Below, one piece after another: positions 62,842 to 64,000 of a stretch of 64,000 nt of DNA. The notes below the pieces were generated by a model. That model was given only the letters and a program-made list of their open reading frames with translations. It was not told where the DNA came from and ran no database searches. The translations under genes were made by a program, and so were the position numbers. Origin of the DNA: Alphaproteobacteria bacterium (GTDB lineage: Bacteria; Pseudomonadota; Alphaproteobacteria; CACIAM-22H2); the NCBI GenBank assembly GCA_016793165.1, contig JAEULA010000073.1:59090-123089 (forward strand), written 5' to 3'. Each line of letters starts with the position of its first letter. The first letter of the stretch is position 1.

Positions 62842-63687
62842 TCAGCGCCAGGCGACGACGTTCTGGGTCTGCTCGCCGAGGCCCTCGATGCCGAGGCGCA
62901 TCTTGTCGCCGGGCTTGAGGAAGCGCGGCGGCTTGAAGCCCGCCCCGACGCCCGGCGGCGTGCCGGTCGTGATCAGGTCGCCGGGCTCGAGGACCATGAA
63001 CTGCGACATGTACGAGACGATGTGCGCGACGCCGAAGATCATCGTGCTGGTGTTGCCCTTCTGGACGCGCTCGCCGTTGACCTCGAGGAACATCGGCAGG
63101 TTCTGCACGTCCTTGATCTCGTCCCGGGTGACGAGCCACGGGCCGATCGGGCCGAACGTCTCGCAGCCCTTACCCTTCATCCACTGGCCGCCGCGCTCCA
63201 TCTGGTACTCGCGCTCGGACACGTCGTTGCACACGCAGTATCCGGCGACGTGGTCGAGGGCCTGCGCCTCGGCGACGTAGCGCGCGCGCTTGCCGATGAC
63301 GACGCAGAGCTCGACCTCCCAGTCGGACTTCACCGAGCCCTTCGGGATCATGACGTCGTCGTTCGGGCCGATGATGCAGCTCGTCGCCTTGTTGAAGAGG
63401 ATCGGCTCCTTGGGGATCGGCGAGTTCGTCTCCTTGGCGTGGTCGACGTAGTTCAGCCCGACCGCGAAGAAGTTCCGCGCGCCGCCGACGCAGGGGCCGA
63501 GGCGGGCGCCAGCCGGGGCGGCGGGCAGCTTGGAGAGGTCGAGCTTGCGCAGCTTGTCGAGGCTGTCGGCCTCGAGCGCCTTGCCGGCAATGTCGGAAAC
63601 GATGCCGGACAGGTCGCGGATGACGCCCTGCGCGTCGAGGATGCCCGGCTTCTCAGCGCCGGGCTGGCCGAATCGAACCAGCTTCAC
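62842..63687 (-). CDS. Fumarylacetoacetate hydrolase family protein
   Basis: A 281-residue enzyme. The N-terminal lid (KLVRFGQPGAEKPGILD) and the FAH core are present: FFAVGLNYVDHAKETN, metal-binding glutamates in SDWEVELCVVIGKRARYV, DVSEREYQ and the closing GDLITTGTPPGVGAG. It probably cleaves or isomerises a 2,4-diketo acid (acylpyruvase or 2-keto-3-deoxy-L-fuconate hydrolase type) using Mg2+. The start codon is GTG with GGGGAGAAG before it. It is divergent from the TauD-family gene at the right edge. Confidence 0.92.
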   Translation of the reverse strand: MKLVRFGQPGAEKPGILDAQGVIRDLSGIVSDIAGKALEADSLDKLRKLDLSKLPAAPAGARLGPCVGGARNFFAVGLNYVDHAKETNSPIPKEPILFNKATSCIIGPNDDVMIPKGSVKSDWEVELCVVIGKRARYVAEAQALDHVAGYCVCNDVSEREYQMERGGQWMKGKGCETFGPIGPWLVTRDEIKDVQNLPMFLEVNGERVQKGNTSTMIFGVAHIVSYMSQFMVLEPGDLITTGTPPGVGAGFKPPRFLKPGDKMRLGIEGLGEQTQNVVAWR

Positions 63688-63872
63688 GTGTCTTCTCCCC
63701 TGGATTGGATCGAGGCGCGGATCCTACAGGGAAACGCGCGCACCGGAAGATGCCGCGACGGCCCGGCGCCGCCGACGGCGCAAGGCTGCCCTGCTTCCCG
63801 GGCCTTGCCGACGACCGCATGGCGACGGAAGAGTTCCCGAGGTCCCGCCGCACACGGGAGGGGAGACGCGCC

Positions 63873-64000
63873 ATGCCGACCGCCATACCGCTCGCGAACG
63901 CCGAAATCCGACGGCTCGACGCGGCATTCGGCGCCGAGGTGGTCGGCATCGATCTCGCGGCACCGCTGTCGTCCGAGGCCTTCGCGGCGCTGCACGACGC
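63873..64000 (+). CDS. TauD/TfdA-family dioxygenase, truncated by window end
   Basis: The first 42 complete codons of a gene that continues beyond the window. PLANAEIRRLDAAFGAEVVGIDL followed by LSSEAFAALHDA is the N-terminus of Fe(II)/2-oxoglutarate-dependent TauD/TfdA dioxygenases (usual form PL..xFGAEVxGxDLxxPLSxxxFAAL). GGGAGGGGAGACGCGCC precedes the ATG. The iron-binding HxD and His are outside the window, so activity and substrate cannot be judged. Confidence 0.78.
   Translation, partial: MPTAIPLANAEIRRLDAAFGAEVVGIDLAAPLSSEAFAALHD

Overview
This is a 64 kb stretch of a very G+C-rich proteobacterial chromosome, most likely an alphaproteobacterium of the Rhodospirillales/Hyphomicrobiales type. 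The reasons are the G+C-saturated codon use, many solute-binding-protein ABC uptake systems, DUF1028, AtuA, hydroxyproline-epimerase and SnoaL-type catabolic genes, Tat-type polyamine-binding proteins, a VPLPA/PEP-CTERM-like tail, and tightly packed operons with 1-4 base ATGA/GTGA overlaps. I saw no rRNA, tRNA, insertion sequence, phage gene or CRISPR array.

Layout. 0.25-1.3 kb: an exported ARPP-1-type protein. 1.3-10.0 kb (minus strand): a peptide/nickel-type ABC importer (DUF1028 protein, two ATPases, two tandem paralogous binding proteins, two permeases). An oppositely oriented AAA+-like fragment gene sits between the two permeases. 10.2-11.9 kb: a short histidine-kinase-dimerisation-like protein without its histidine, and purC, flanking an AT-richer segment with a promoter and a perfect palindrome. 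11.9-22.7 kb: scattered catabolic enzymes (SDRs, 4-hydroxyproline epimerase, M20 peptidase, aldo/keto reductase, split AtuA pair, cytosine-deaminase-like amidohydrolase). 22.8-27.4 kb: a CHRD protein with a C-terminal sorting tail, an isochorismatase-fold hydrolase, a CoA-transferase and a metallophosphoesterase.

27.7-35.3 kb is the most unusual block. It encodes four proteins that all carry export signals: an alpha/beta hydrolase with a serine-less ACP-like domain, a caspase-like peptidase translationally coupled to a TPR-CHAT peptidase, and a Tat/lipoprotein-like protein with a papain-like Cys/His arrangement. It reads like an envelope-located proteolytic module and is my leading candidate for an undescribed system.

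35.6-45.5 kb: a carbohydrate regulon (tagatose-bisphosphate-aldolase-like protein, PfkB kinase, ABC ATPase, zinc dehydrogenase, two permeases, binding protein). It has a likely DeoR-type operator in front and a DeoR regulator nearby, separated by a large unknown membrane protein. 45.6-49 kb: an orphan polyamine-type binding protein, a creatinase-like M24 protein and a lipoprotein. 49.07-51.9 kb: a clear TPP riboswitch in front of an orphan UgpB-type binding protein, thiM and thiE. 51.9-57.4 kb: an operon of two NTF2/SnoaL paralogues, a bicupin, a MetE-C-like protein and a LacI regulator. A textbook LacI-family operator precedes its first gene, and a frameshifted SnoaL pseudogene lies just upstream. 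58.1-64 kb: DAO-type oxidoreductase, 2-hydroxyacid dehydrogenase, serine beta-lactamase-like lipoprotein, AzlCD, FAH-family hydrolase, and the first codons of a TauD-family dioxygenase cut by the window edge.

Functional names come from motif and family recognition by eye. No alignment or database search was run. Start codons were chosen from ribosome-binding sites, signal peptides and overlaps.
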